Positions 1-7,709 of a stretch of 64,000 nt of DNA are shown here, piece after piece. Under the pieces are notes generated by a model. That model was not told where the DNA came from, made no database searches, and worked only from the letters and a program-made list of their open reading frames with translations. Numbering within the stretch: position 1 is the first letter of the stretch; the number at the start of each line of letters is the position of its first letter. The DNA is from Euryarchaeota archaeon RBG_13_57_23 (GTDB taxonomy: Archaea > Thermoplasmatota > Thermoplasmata > UBA10834): contig MGVW01000005.1 of the NCBI GenBank assembly GCA_001800675.1, positions 19,762 through 83,761 on the forward strand. Reading direction: 5' to 3'. A program made the translations under genes and the position numbers.

Positions 1-1269
1 GATGGCTGGAAAGTGCCTTCTCTCCCTAAGTTTTGAATCGAGCGCCCAGAATACCTTCACGATCCTGAGCGTGTTCTGAGTGACGGGTTCGCTGAAGTCT
101 CCTCCAGATGGGGATACGGCACCGATGACCGATATGGATCCAATCCCTCCTGAGAACACCTTGACGCGTCCGCATCGCTCATAGAACTCCGAGAGCCTAG
201 CAGCGAGATAGGCCGGATATCCCTCCTCACCGGGCATCTCCTCCAACCGTGACGATATCTCTCTCATGGCCTCGGCCCACCTGGACGTTGAGTCGGCCAT
301 CAGTGAGACGTCGTAGCCCATGTCCCTGTAGTACTCGGCTATTGTGATCCCAGTATACACGGACGCCTCTCTCGCAGCGACAGGCATGTTGGAGGTGTTC
401 GCTATGAGAACCGTCCTGCCCATCAGGGGTTTCCCCGTCTTCGGGTCCTCCAGCTCGGGGAACGTGGTCAGGACCTCTGTCATTTCGTTACCCCTCTCAC
501 CACAACCGACATAGATGACGATCTGCGCATCGCTCCATTTGGAGAGCTGTTGCGACGTTACGGTCTTACCCGTCCCGAACCCGCCAGGAATGGCCGCAGT
601 GCCGCCCTTCGCGAGGGGGAACAGCATGTCAAGCACCCGCTGGCCTGTCACGAGCGGTATATCTGGCATGAGTTTCTCGACATATGGCCTCGCCTGCCTG
701 ACCGGCCACTTCTGCATGAGCTTGAGCTCATACCCAGAATCCAGCTGGCCGATGACATCTTCCACAGTGAAATCTCCGGATGAAATGCTCTTGATCTTCC
801 CCTTCGCGTCATTCGGTGCGAGGACCCTGTGAATGATGTTGCCCTCCGGCACCTCGCCAAGTATGGTCCCGCGACCGACCTCATCGCCCTTCTTGACAAG
901 AGGAGTGAACTCCCACTTCTTCTTCCTGTCAAGGCCAGGAGCCGTGATGCCCCTCGAGACGAAGTCGCCCTGGGTCTCCCTCAGGACGGGCAGAGGCCTC
1001 TGAACGCCATCGTACACGCTCGAAAGCAGCCCTGGCCCCAGCTCGACCTGGAGAGGGGCCCCAGTGTCGACGACTACCTCGCCGGGCCTTATGCCTGATG
1101 TGTCCTCGTAGACCTGGATGACCGTCTTCTTGCCCACGAGCTTGATCACTTCACCCATGAGCTTGAGCTCGCCAACCAAGACGACGTCGTACATCCTCGG
1201 GGAGATACCCTCCGCCGTGACGACCGGCCCTGCGACTCTGCTTATCCTTCCCGTTTCCTTCGTAGCCAT
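1..1269 (-). CDS. atpA: A-type ATP synthase subunit A (partial)
   Basis: Catalytic subunit of the archaeal membrane ATP synthase; it forms the A3B3 hexamer with subunit B and couples ATP synthesis to ion flow. Translation from the ATG at 1269 begins MATKETGRISRVAGPVV, the usual beta-barrel start, and contains the long non-homologous insert region and a P-loop GGFGTGKT at about residue 227, followed by GERGNEM, STSRWAEA and EEGYPAYL, all typical of this family. Only about 423 residues are inside the window; the family is about 580, so the C-terminal helical domain lies beyond the left edge. No intein interrupts the P-loop, a common insertion site in this gene. It is the last visible gene of the atpH-I-K-E-C-F-A operon; B and D are expected to follow outside. 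Confidence 0.97.
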   Translation of the reverse strand, partial: MATKETGRISRVAGPVVTAEGISPRMYDVVLVGELKLMGEVIKLVGKKTVIQVYEDTSGIRPGEVVVDTGAPLQVELGPGLLSSVYDGVQRPLPVLRETQGDFVSRGITAPGLDRKKKWEFTPLVKKGDEVGRGTILGEVPEGNIIHRVLAPNDAKGKIKSISSGDFTVEDVIGQLDSGYELKLMQKWPVRQARPYVEKLMPDIPLVTGQRVLDMLFPLAKGGTAAIPGGFGTGKTVTSQQLSKWSDAQIVIYVGCGERGNEMTEVLTTFPELEDPKTGKPLMGRTVLIANTSNMPVAAREASVYTGITIAEYYRDMGYDVSLMADSTSRWAEAMREISSRLEEMPGEEGYPAYLAARLSEFYERCGRVKVFSGGIGSISVIGAVSPSGGDFSEPVTQNTLRIVKVFWALDSKLRERRHFPAI

Positions 1270-1283
1270 ATGATCCGCTCCCA

Positions 1284-1583
1284 CTACCTTGACTTGTAAA
1301 GGTCGATCCCCATCGCCCTTCGAACCTTATCCCTCATATCGCCTTCATCGAGCCCGACTGGTATGACGACGGGGTCGACGCTCTCCATCATCTTCGTCCT
1401 CAGCTGAGGAGGCAACTTCTCGAGGTCCTTCGTGTAAAGCGCGAGTATGCCGACATCCTCCTCGTCCATGACCTTCACGATCGTCTCGACCAGCTTGTCC
1501 GGGGCGACGGCGTACACTTTCCTGATGCCTGCCAGGCGGAACCCTGTCACGAACTCCTCGGTGCCCACGACAGCGATCTGCAT
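1284..1583 (-). CDS. atpF: A-type ATP synthase subunit F
   Basis: Small central-stalk subunit of the A1 sector, about 99 residues, the normal length. It starts MQIAVVGTEEFVTGFRLAG, the diagnostic N-terminal Rossmann-like strand and loop of subunit F, and ends near MGIDLYKSR. I chose the ATG at 1583 because it gives this conserved start and lies one base after the stop of atpC; longer upstream in-frame sequence overlaps atpC and shows no similarity. It sits between atpC and atpA with a 14-base gap to atpA, as in other archaeal ATP synthase operons, so translation is probably coupled. Confidence 0.95.
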   Translation of the reverse strand: MQIAVVGTEEFVTGFRLAGIRKVYAVAPDKLVETIVKVMDEEDVGILALYTKDLEKLPPQLRTKMMESVDPVVIPVGLDEGDMRDKVRRAMGIDLYKSR

Positions 1584-1584
1584 C

Positions 1585-2655
1585 TCACACCACCAGCAGG
1601 TCCTCGATGACCGTAGTCGAGAGGGCACTCGCCTTGCCTCTCGCGATTATCCTGATGTTGTCCACTTCCACTTTCTTGCGTATCATGTAGTTCACAATCG
1701 GGAGGACCGAGAGCGGGTAGAAGTGGGCGAATTTCTCGCTCTTGCGAATGAGCGCCTTATCCAACGCGATCGTGATGCCCGAGAGCTTCCTGTCCGTCTT
1801 GAAACGCTCAAGAGGTTCCCTTATGTCGGCGTACATGGAGGACTTCTCGAGCTCCTCGATTATCGGTGGCATGCCCTCCGCCTGCGCGAGCGCGCGCAGC
1901 TTCTCGATGCTGTAGTCCATGCCTCCCGGTATCAGATACTTGACGATCTTGTCCTCGGGGATGCGCGCGGCCTTCAGTTTCAGGAGCACCTTGAGGTTCG
2001 TCACGTCGATCTCCTCCCTGACGAAATCCCTGAGCAGCTTGTCCGCGCTGACCGTCCCTTTGACCACCTTGAGGAGGTCGTAGTACATCCTCTGGTCCAG
2101 ATGGTCCTCCAAGGGTGCCAGCCTGCCCGCATCCACGACTTCTCTTACAAGTTCGGGGGTGATCGCGAGTGCAGCGTCCGCAACGAGCGCGTCCATGATC
2201 TCGGAGACCGAGCTTGACTGTATCAAGGACTTCAGGTATGCCTCCGTGTAGGCGCCTGCCGGAACGAGTGTGTCGACTATCTCCTCAGCCCTGACATTGG
2301 TCATCTTGCCCCTCAGGAGCGTCTTGACGTTGTAGATATCCCAGCGCTTCAGGTAGTTCCCGACCATTTCTCTCAGGTGGCCTGTTGTGAAGCCTAGTAT
2401 GTCGGAATATGTGTTCGCGAGGTTTCGCGTGACTGCCACCTCGACCAAGTTGGCACCCGAGTACACCGAGGCGTACTTCGCCATCTCCTCACGGTACTGG
2501 GTCTCTCCGAGGAACCTGCCAACTTCGTACACGTCCATGACGAGAAGGCGGGAGTAGACGTCCCTCGAAAGGAGGAACCTCTTCTTCGCCTTCACGCGAG
2601 TGCACGCGTATGCATAATTGCCTCGGTTGCCTGCAAACCACATGCTCCGAATCAC
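1585..2655 (-). CDS. atpC: A-type ATP synthase subunit C
   Basis: Subunit C (the d/AC39 family), the funnel-like protein that links the rotary central stalk to the membrane ring. The 356-residue product has the family start (GNRGNYAYACTRVKAKK) and an almost wholly helical sequence with repeated patterns such as VKTLLRGK and LKVLLKLKAA, fitting the three-fold internal pseudo-repeat. The ATG at 2655 overlaps the stop of atpE by four bases (ATGA), which favours it over the in-frame ATG at 2643. Length and gene order match the family. Nothing unusual is seen. Confidence 0.93.
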   Translation of the reverse strand: MIRSMWFAGNRGNYAYACTRVKAKKRFLLSRDVYSRLLVMDVYEVGRFLGETQYREEMAKYASVYSGANLVEVAVTRNLANTYSDILGFTTGHLREMVGNYLKRWDIYNVKTLLRGKMTNVRAEEIVDTLVPAGAYTEAYLKSLIQSSSVSEIMDALVADAALAITPELVREVVDAGRLAPLEDHLDQRMYYDLLKVVKGTVSADKLLRDFVREEIDVTNLKVLLKLKAARIPEDKIVKYLIPGGMDYSIEKLRALAQAEGMPPIIEELEKSSMYADIREPLERFKTDRKLSGITIALDKALIRKSEKFAHFYPLSVLPIVNYMIRKKVEVDNIRIIARGKASALSTTVIEDLLVV

Positions 2656-3209
2656 CCGAACAGCTTCTCGTATATCTCCCGTATCTTCCCGTTCCAGACA
2701 TCGTCCAGAATGCTCTCGAACCGGTAGTCCAGACGCACGGTCCTGTCCTTGCTCTCGAATATGAGCCCGCCCGCGCAGTCAACTACTCCTCCGCTGGTCA
2801 TTCCCGAGGGCAGCTGCAGCAACGGCTTGTCGGCCTTGTTCGTGTACACATAGCAGTCCCCGAGCTCCTTCTTCGCCTTGGAGACGAGCTTCGAGTAGAC
2901 CTTCTTGCGTTTGTCCGAAGGATAGCTGGCCAATTCTTCGAGCGCCTGCGACCTGAGATCCTCCATTACCTTCCTCTGTGCAGCCAGGAGCGTCTTCTTC
3001 GATTCCAGCTCCGCGCTCGACAGCTCCTGCTGTTCCATCTGAGCGGTCTTCGCTTCGGACCTCTTCTCGGCCTTCTGGCGGTTCTCTTGTATCTTCTTGT
3101 CCGCCTGGAGGACCTGCTCGTCACGCTCCTTCTGCCCGAGCTGGATGATCTCTCGCTTGCGCTCCTCTCCCTTGCGGAGGATCTCATCGACTACCTTGTT
3201 CAGACTCAT
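2652..3209 (-). CDS. atpE: A-type ATP synthase subunit E
   Basis: Peripheral-stalk subunit E, 185 residues. Residues 1-90 form a long charged coiled coil rich in Lys, Glu, Gln and Arg (MSLNKVVDEILRKGEERKRE...), which pairs with subunit H; residues 95-185 form the globular C-terminal head that binds the A3B3 collar. The sequence TSGGVVDCAGGLIFESKDRT is characteristic of this head. The gene lies between atpK and atpC and overlaps atpC by four bases. Coiled-coil composition alone would be ambiguous, but the C-terminal motif and operon position make the call firm. Confidence 0.93.
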   Translation of the reverse strand: MSLNKVVDEILRKGEERKREIIQLGQKERDEQVLQADKKIQENRQKAEKRSEAKTAQMEQQELSSAELESKKTLLAAQRKVMEDLRSQALEELASYPSDKRKKVYSKLVSKAKKELGDCYVYTNKADKPLLQLPSGMTSGGVVDCAGGLIFESKDRTVRLDYRFESILDDVWNGKIREIYEKLFG

Positions 3210-3268
3210 CCTACCTCAGCTCCGATGATCCCGGCCTCGTATCGCCGATCTCCGTTCTTCTTCCCGTT

Positions 3269-3499
3269 TCACACCAAGCCGTAGATCAGGAACGCGACGA
3301 CGAACCCGAAGATGACGATGGTCTCGGGCAGGACCATCAAGGTCAAGCCCTTGCCGAACATCTTTGGGTCTTCTGCAGTTGCGCCCACCGCCGCCGCTCC
3401 GATCTGTGCCTGGGCTATGCCGGTGCCTATGCCCGCTGCGCCTATTGCGATGCCCGCACCGACAAGCGCCAATCCGACCGCTGTTGGGTCCAATGCCAT
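3269..3499 (-). CDS. atpK: A-type ATP synthase subunit K (proteolipid ring)
   Basis: Membrane rotor ring subunit. The 76-residue protein is one helical hairpin: a Gly/Ala-rich first membrane segment (about residues 7-40) and a second (about 52-75) that carries the ion-binding carboxylate Glu59 in LMVLPETIVIFGF. This is the short single-hairpin form, not the duplicated or triplicated forms of some methanogens. Whether H+ or Na+ is bound cannot be settled from the sequence. It lies between atpI and atpE; the 59 bases between its stop and atpE hold no other gene. Confidence 0.95.
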   Translation of the reverse strand: MALDPTAVGLALVGAGIAIGAAGIGTGIAQAQIGAAAVGATAEDPKMFGKGLTLMVLPETIVIFGFVVAFLIYGLV

Positions 3500-3512
3500 T
3501 TTCTTCTACCTC

Positions 3513-5504
3513 CTATTTCGTTATCACAGAGTACTTCCTCTCGTAGCTCAAAGGGGAGAATTCAGTACCCCCACCCTCGAAGAACTTTAGGAAGAACTCA
3601 ACATAGTTCAGCCTGATAGCCTGAATGCCCGATGACAGAGCCCCGATGAAGAACACGAAGAACGCTTGGGACACGAACAGCGCCAAAACTCCCAGTATCG
3701 CCACGACGATATTCCCGCTCTCGAATATCATCGGGAACAGCATGAAGTTGAATGCGACCGCCACCGCACCCTTGCCAATCGCCATCGCAGCCAGTCTTGC
3801 GTACGAGACGAGGTTCGTAAACACGCCTACAACCTCGGTAAGTGCCATCGCCCCCTCGAAGACCACGATGCCCAGGACGCCTGCTACGATGAGCCCCAGC
3901 GCCGGCATCGAGACCTTTATGCCGATCATATCGGCGCTCACGTCCGGGATGGGTGAGAGAACAGTCGAGTTCATGAAGTGACTAGTTTGGGTGGCATCTC
4001 CCGCGATGACCATCATCTCAGCGAATAGTCCGAAGAGCACCAGAAGCCACGCGATCTTTCCCACGGCATGTTTCTTGCTGTGCGGGTAGTGATTTACAAA
4101 ACCGAAGGTGAAGCCGACGGTCAGGTGGATCCAACCGGCGACGAGCGATATCGCGATCATCTCCATGGAGTCGCGCATCTTGTCGAGCAAAGGATGAATG
4201 GGTATGTTCGCGATGACCTCCCAGGAGTGCTCGTCAGGGTTCTCCACCGGCGGATGGAATGGCACCCCGAAGGCCTCGGCGAACACGAACAGTCCGAACA
4301 CGCTAGCCATGAATCCGCCTGCCAAGATTATCGCACCTAACTTAAGCAGATCAGGGGACGACTTGAACTTCCAGCGAATCATGGCGCCGAGGACGACCAG
4401 ACTCAGGCCGAATCCTAGGTCGCCTATCATGAAGCCGAAGAAGAGAGGGAATGTGATGAACAGGACAAGAGTAGGGTCTATCTCCTCGTACTTCGGCGTT
4501 GATACGAGATTGATGAAGAACTCGAACGGCTTAACCGGTTTCGGATTCTTCAGTTTGACCGGAGTCTCCTCGGATTTCTCCGGAGAGACGGTTTCGATGA
4601 ACGCGAGGCCGCAACACATCGTGTCCAGGGCCGTCCTTATCTCGTCCACACGGTGACTCGGAGCCCATCCGTCGATGATGAACGAATTTGCCGAAGTCGC
4701 AATCCGCAAAGGGGTTTCCGCCTTGAGTATCTCGATGGATAGGTGCTCATCGGAGCTGATGATGAAGTCTGCGAATTGTTTTCGGATGGCGTCCAGGTCG
4801 GCCTCGATCCTTGCCAGGTCCGCCTCAAGCTCTTTGATCTGCTTGCGAAGCTGGACGACGATCTCGTCCGGGTCGCCCTTCACCTTCGGCAGTTTGATCT
4901 CCTGGAAACCGTGCTCCGCCAGTATCTTCGAGGCCTCCGTGCGGCCTTCGCTCTTTACGAACGCCACAACGACGACATCGGATTTCCTGGCGTCGGCGAA
5001 CACCTCGCATTCGGCCACCTTGCTCGTCAGAGCAGCGCTCGGGTCAGTCTTGCATATCCCGACGAAGCTCGAGAGATTGTCATAGCCATCAAAGAGTTCC
5101 ACTGGTATCGCGAAAGGGACGATTGGCTCTAGGGCCCTGATCTCCCCTTCCTTCTCCCTGACCAGCGCCTGTATCTTCTGTCGTGAATCTGCCTTGCTCG
5201 ATGTATTGAGGTCCAGTGTGACAAGCGCCTGATCCATCCGAGACCTGATGTCGTGGACGTGCATGGCACGAGCCGGCTTGTGGTCCTCAATCTCGAGAGA
5301 TCGGATGATCGATCTAAGCTTGAGGAGCTTCTGAGACGTGTCAGAGGCCGTCGGGAGCGGCTGGCCGATCCTAAATTCCTCATCCTGTTCCGTGAAGTCT
5401 ATCAGATGGAGTACGCCCAACTCGTAGAGGCACTCGATTGTAGCATCGAGGCTTTCAATCGACCCGACGACAACGACCCGCGTCATCTCCTCTGGCTTAA
5501 GCAT
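3513..5504 (-). CDS. atpI: A-type ATP synthase subunit I (membrane stator)
   Basis: Subunit I (the V-ATPase a family) forms the stator and ion half-channels. The product of about 663 residues has a soluble N-terminal half with coiled coils and ferredoxin-like lobes, then from about residue 350 seven or eight membrane segments, including the conserved FITFPLFFGFMIGDLGFG and TNLVSYARLAAMAIGKGAVA. I placed the start at the ATG at 5504 (MLKPEEMTRVVVVG) because it has a GAGAGG ribosome site and overlaps the atpH stop by eight bases; an upstream TTG at 5519 is possible but less likely. Gene order H-I-K-E-C-F-A is standard. Confidence 0.94.
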   Translation of the reverse strand: MLKPEEMTRVVVVGSIESLDATIECLYELGVLHLIDFTEQDEEFRIGQPLPTASDTSQKLLKLRSIIRSLEIEDHKPARAMHVHDIRSRMDQALVTLDLNTSSKADSRQKIQALVREKEGEIRALEPIVPFAIPVELFDGYDNLSSFVGICKTDPSAALTSKVAECEVFADARKSDVVVVAFVKSEGRTEASKILAEHGFQEIKLPKVKGDPDEIVVQLRKQIKELEADLARIEADLDAIRKQFADFIISSDEHLSIEILKAETPLRIATSANSFIIDGWAPSHRVDEIRTALDTMCCGLAFIETVSPEKSEETPVKLKNPKPVKPFEFFINLVSTPKYEEIDPTLVLFITFPLFFGFMIGDLGFGLSLVVLGAMIRWKFKSSPDLLKLGAIILAGGFMASVFGLFVFAEAFGVPFHPPVENPDEHSWEVIANIPIHPLLDKMRDSMEMIAISLVAGWIHLTVGFTFGFVNHYPHSKKHAVGKIAWLLVLFGLFAEMMVIAGDATQTSHFMNSTVLSPIPDVSADMIGIKVSMPALGLIVAGVLGIVVFEGAMALTEVVGVFTNLVSYARLAAMAIGKGAVAVAFNFMLFPMIFESGNIVVAILGVLALFVSQAFFVFFIGALSSGIQAIRLNYVEFFLKFFEGGGTEFSPLSYERKYSVITK

Positions 5505-5832
5505 CAATCGTCCTCTCAAACTCCGAAAGAACGAACTCCTTTGCCGTGCCCATGCGCTTCTGGGCGGTGGCGGTCAGTGCGGCGGCCTTTTTCTCCCCTT
5601 CGGCAAGGACCGTCCTCTTCTTCTGGTCAATCCGCGATTGGGCCTCGGCCACCCTGGCATCCAGCTGCTTCCTGAGAATCGCTTCCGCGCTGTCACTTCT
5701 CAAAATCGCCGCACGCTTCCCCTCGGCCTGGAGTTGCCGCCTTTTCTCCTCGGCCTCCTTCGTCATTATGCGTACCTTCTCTTCCGCATCTTTTATTTGG
5801 CGAAGTATGTCGGCCTTGCCCAAGTCAGACAC
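5497..5832 (-). CDS. atpH: A-type ATP synthase subunit H
   Basis: First gene of the ATP synthase operon: the 111-residue coiled-coil subunit of the peripheral stalk that dimerises with subunit E. Nearly the whole chain is heptad-like, charged helix (KDAEEKVRIMTKEAEEKRRQ and onward), with no membrane segment. The start is a GTG at 5832; a TATA box about 28 bases upstream predicts a transcript beginning at or just before this codon and no ribosome site is seen, so it is probably leaderless. The call rests on coiled-coil character plus position before atpI; sequence motifs alone would be weak. Confidence 0.88.
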   Translation of the reverse strand: MSDLGKADILRQIKDAEEKVRIMTKEAEEKRRQLQAEGKRAAILRSDSAEAILRKQLDARVAEAQSRIDQKKRTVLAEGEKKAAALTATAQKRMGTAKEFVLSEFERTIDA

Positions 5833-5856
5833 GTCCAGTCGCTGATGCGGGTTTCG

Positions 5857-5864
5857 ATATAAAT
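5857..5864 (-). promoter_or_regulatory. TATA box of the ATP synthase operon
   Basis: The minus strand reads ATTTATAT, centred 28 bases before the GTG of atpH. With archaeal spacing the transcript would begin at or next to that codon, implying a leaderless first gene. Confidence 0.7.
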
Positions 5865-5965
5865 AGCCTACGGGGTTCAGATTTTTCGATTTATTTCCCC
5901 GCTAATTCGACAATTAACGACAAATGAGGGTTTGCTTCGATTCTCCGATAGCTCACGCAAGCGCA

Positions 5966-6487
5966 CTACACCTGCAGTTTCTTCGCGAACAATCTCTTGT
6001 CCATCCTCGTGACCTTGATACCGGCCTGCTTGAGCAGTTCGACCCCTGTTAGATCCGAGTAATCATCGATGTAGACGACTCGGGCGACCTGAGCGTTCAG
6101 AATCATCCGCGCGCAGATGGGGCACGGAACGATAGTCGAATACATCGTGGACGAGCGCGCATTCGTTCCTGCCTGTATCAAGGCGTTCTGCTCGGCGTGC
6201 ACCGCGGTGCACGTCTCTAGTCTGGTGCCTGACGGGATGCCCAGCTTGTCCCTGATGCATCCAATCTCGTGACAGTGCGGGAGGCCTCTCGGATTTCCGT
6301 TGTACCCCGAGCTCTTGATCTCGCCAACATCGCTGACGACGATAGCTCCTATCTGCCTTCGGGTGCAGGTGCTCCTCCGGGAGACCTCGATCGCGATATT
6401 CATGAAGTACTGGTCCTTCGATATGCGAGTGTTCTTCCCGTGGGCCTTCTCCGCCTTCACCTGATACCCCCTCGGCCTCAATCCCAT
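5966..6487 (-). CDS. Deoxycytidylate (dCMP) deaminase family protein
   Basis: Zinc-dependent deaminase that converts dCMP to dUMP for dTTP synthesis (ComEB/DCTD family). Counting from the ATG at 6487, the zinc site is HAE at residues 97-99 (His ligand, catalytic Glu) and PCPIC at 121-125 (two Cys ligands); the segment CTRRQIGAIVV...GYNGNPRGLPHCHEIGC is typical of dCMP rather than free cytidine deaminases. The predicted 173 residues match the family. An in-frame GTG at 6589 would add a basic, non-conserved N-terminus and run into the divergent promoter region, so I reject it; the start remains moderately uncertain. The gene is single, divergent from the next. Confidence 0.9.
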   Translation of the reverse strand: MGLRPRGYQVKAEKAHGKNTRISKDQYFMNIAIEVSRRSTCTRRQIGAIVVSDVGEIKSSGYNGNPRGLPHCHEIGCIRDKLGIPSGTRLETCTAVHAEQNALIQAGTNARSSTMYSTIVPCPICARMILNAQVARVVYIDDYSDLTGVELLKQAGIKVTRMDKRLFAKKLQV

Positions 6488-6601
6488 CTTGACATTTCTA
6501 GCTTTGCCTCGGATGGCACCACGCGCTAGCGCCCTCGCAGGCATGGGAAAGGGTAGAAATAGAGATGGGGCTCTACGAAACGCCACCACAAGGCAATTGG
6601 A

Positions 6602-7177
6602 ATGAGCAAGTGGGTTAAGATAGGTGCTGGGATCGTCGCCGCCGTCGCGGTGGTGCTTCTAGCGTATGCGGTGCTCACCCCCGAGGACACGACAGATACT
6701 ACCGACCACATGGGCGTGAATGGTCACATGATCTACAGCTCCAGCAACGTCGGGATCATAGCCATCGCGATAGTGCTGATAGTCGGAGCCGTGATGGTAG
6801 CCGCCCTTTGGAACGAGTACGAGCCCTTGCCGCCGAGCATGGTCCCTCCGAGCAAGCCGCCTGAGCGGACGGTCGGAGCTGCCAAGGAACCAGAGCTGCC
6901 CGCTGTGGTCCCAAAGGAGGCGCCCCGCACCCCCTCAGAGGAGACGGAGGCGAGCAGAAACTATCTCGTCCTTCGACTGTTGAGCGGGGACGAGCGTACT
7001 ATGTTCAAGTCAATCATGGACTCTGGCGGGGAGGCGCTACAGAAGAACCTGATATCCCAAACCAAGATGTCGAATGCCAAGGTCTCCCGAGTCCTGGACA
7101 GGCTGTTGCAGAAGGGCGTCATAACCAAGGAACGGTACGGGGCGACGAACAAGGTCAAAATCAAGCCCGAACCGTGA
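6602..7177 (+). CDS. Membrane-anchored winged-helix regulator
   Basis: Unnamed protein of 191 residues. Two membrane segments are visible: residues 4-24 (VKIGAGIVAAVAVVLLAYAV) and about 50-72 (VGIIAIAIVLIVGAVMVAAL). A Pro-rich linker follows, then a winged helix at about 120-190 (SGDERTMFKSIMDSGGEALQKN..., with LISQTKMSNAKVSRVLDRLLQKGVI as the helix-turn-helix). This layout is common among archaeal membrane-tethered MarR-like regulators that sense the cell surface. Targets cannot be read from the sequence. It lies 139 bases before a small exported protein on the same strand, which may be related in function, an inference from position only. Confidence 0.75.
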   Translation: MSKWVKIGAGIVAAVAVVLLAYAVLTPEDTTDTTDHMGVNGHMIYSSSNVGIIAIAIVLIVGAVMVAALWNEYEPLPPSMVPPSKPPERTVGAAKEPELPAVVPKEAPRTPSEETEASRNYLVLRLLSGDERTMFKSIMDSGGEALQKNLISQTKMSNAKVSRVLDRLLQKGVITKERYGATNKVKIKPEP

Positions 7178-7199
7178 TTTTGACCGGGTTTTCAGCCTC

Positions 7200-7224
7200 T
7201 TTTCACCCCAGTGAAAACGTTTTC
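7200..7224. promoter_or_regulatory. Overlapping palindromes between 6602-7177 and 7317-7589
   Basis: TTTTCACCCCAGTGAAAA (7200-7217) is an inverted repeat with 7-base arms, and GAAAACGTTTTC (7213-7224) is a perfect 12-base palindrome that shares its GAAAA. They lie after the winged-helix gene and about 100 bases before the small exported protein. They could be an operator or a terminator hairpin. Confidence 0.35.
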
Positions 7225-7316
7225 GCCGCTTTTCAGGATAGGTCCAAGTACCATTTCATCCAAACAGTACACCACGGGCGAATGGAGCCCGAACGACACC
7301 CGGAGGTGAAAGAACA

Positions 7317-7589
7317 ATGAAGACGTCAATAATGGTGGCCATTGCAGCGGTGGTAGGAGTGCTCGCAGTCGCAGGAGTAGCCGCGGCGGCATCCCCAACA
7401 GTTGCGCAAGCCATGGGCCTAGGATCGGATTCCGGGGACGGCAGCGGCAACATGCACGGATGGCATCACCAGTGGTCATATCAGCATGCGAACCAGAACG
7501 ACACATGCGGCATGCACGAGTATGACTATGCCTGGGAGTATGACTACAACTACTCCGACGGCCCCAAGAACTGCACATGCGTGGGCTGA
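7317..7589 (+). CDS. Small exported His/Tyr/Asp-rich protein
   Basis: Not recognised. The 90-residue product has a signal peptide-like start (MKTSIMVAIAAVVGVLAVAGVAAA, cleavage likely near residue 25), then a hydrophilic mature part rich in His, Tyr, Asp, Asn and Trp, with Cys at DTCGMHEY and NCTCVG. The composition suggests metal binding outside the membrane, but no family motif is seen. A strong ribosome site GGAGGTG lies at 7302-7308, and a small hairpin CGGGC/GCCCG (7275-7291) lies in the leader. It follows a membrane-tethered regulator, a plausible partner. Confidence 0.7.
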   Translation: MKTSIMVAIAAVVGVLAVAGVAAAASPTVAQAMGLGSDSGDGSGNMHGWHHQWSYQHANQNDTCGMHEYDYAWEYDYNYSDGPKNCTCVG

Positions 7590-7709
7590 TCGGGCATTCA
7601 CGCGCCTGGAAAACTAAACCCCTTCCTCCCTCATATTTTTGGAATCTTGACGCACTCGAGGCAGCGCACGACCCGAGGCGCCGGGGCAGCTTGATATCCG
7701 GGACAGGCG

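Noticed and set aside
515..1098. Open frames on the plus strand opposite atpA
   Set aside because: They are antisense to a firmly identified gene, lack conserved motifs and arise from the GC-rich codon bias.
1..1269. Intein in the ATP synthase A subunit
   Set aside because: The P-loop region reads through without interruption; the same holds for the Walker motifs of mcm.
1447..2217. Plus-strand open frame of 256 codons opposite atpC
   Set aside because: Antisense to atpC with no recognisable domain, promoter or ribosome site.
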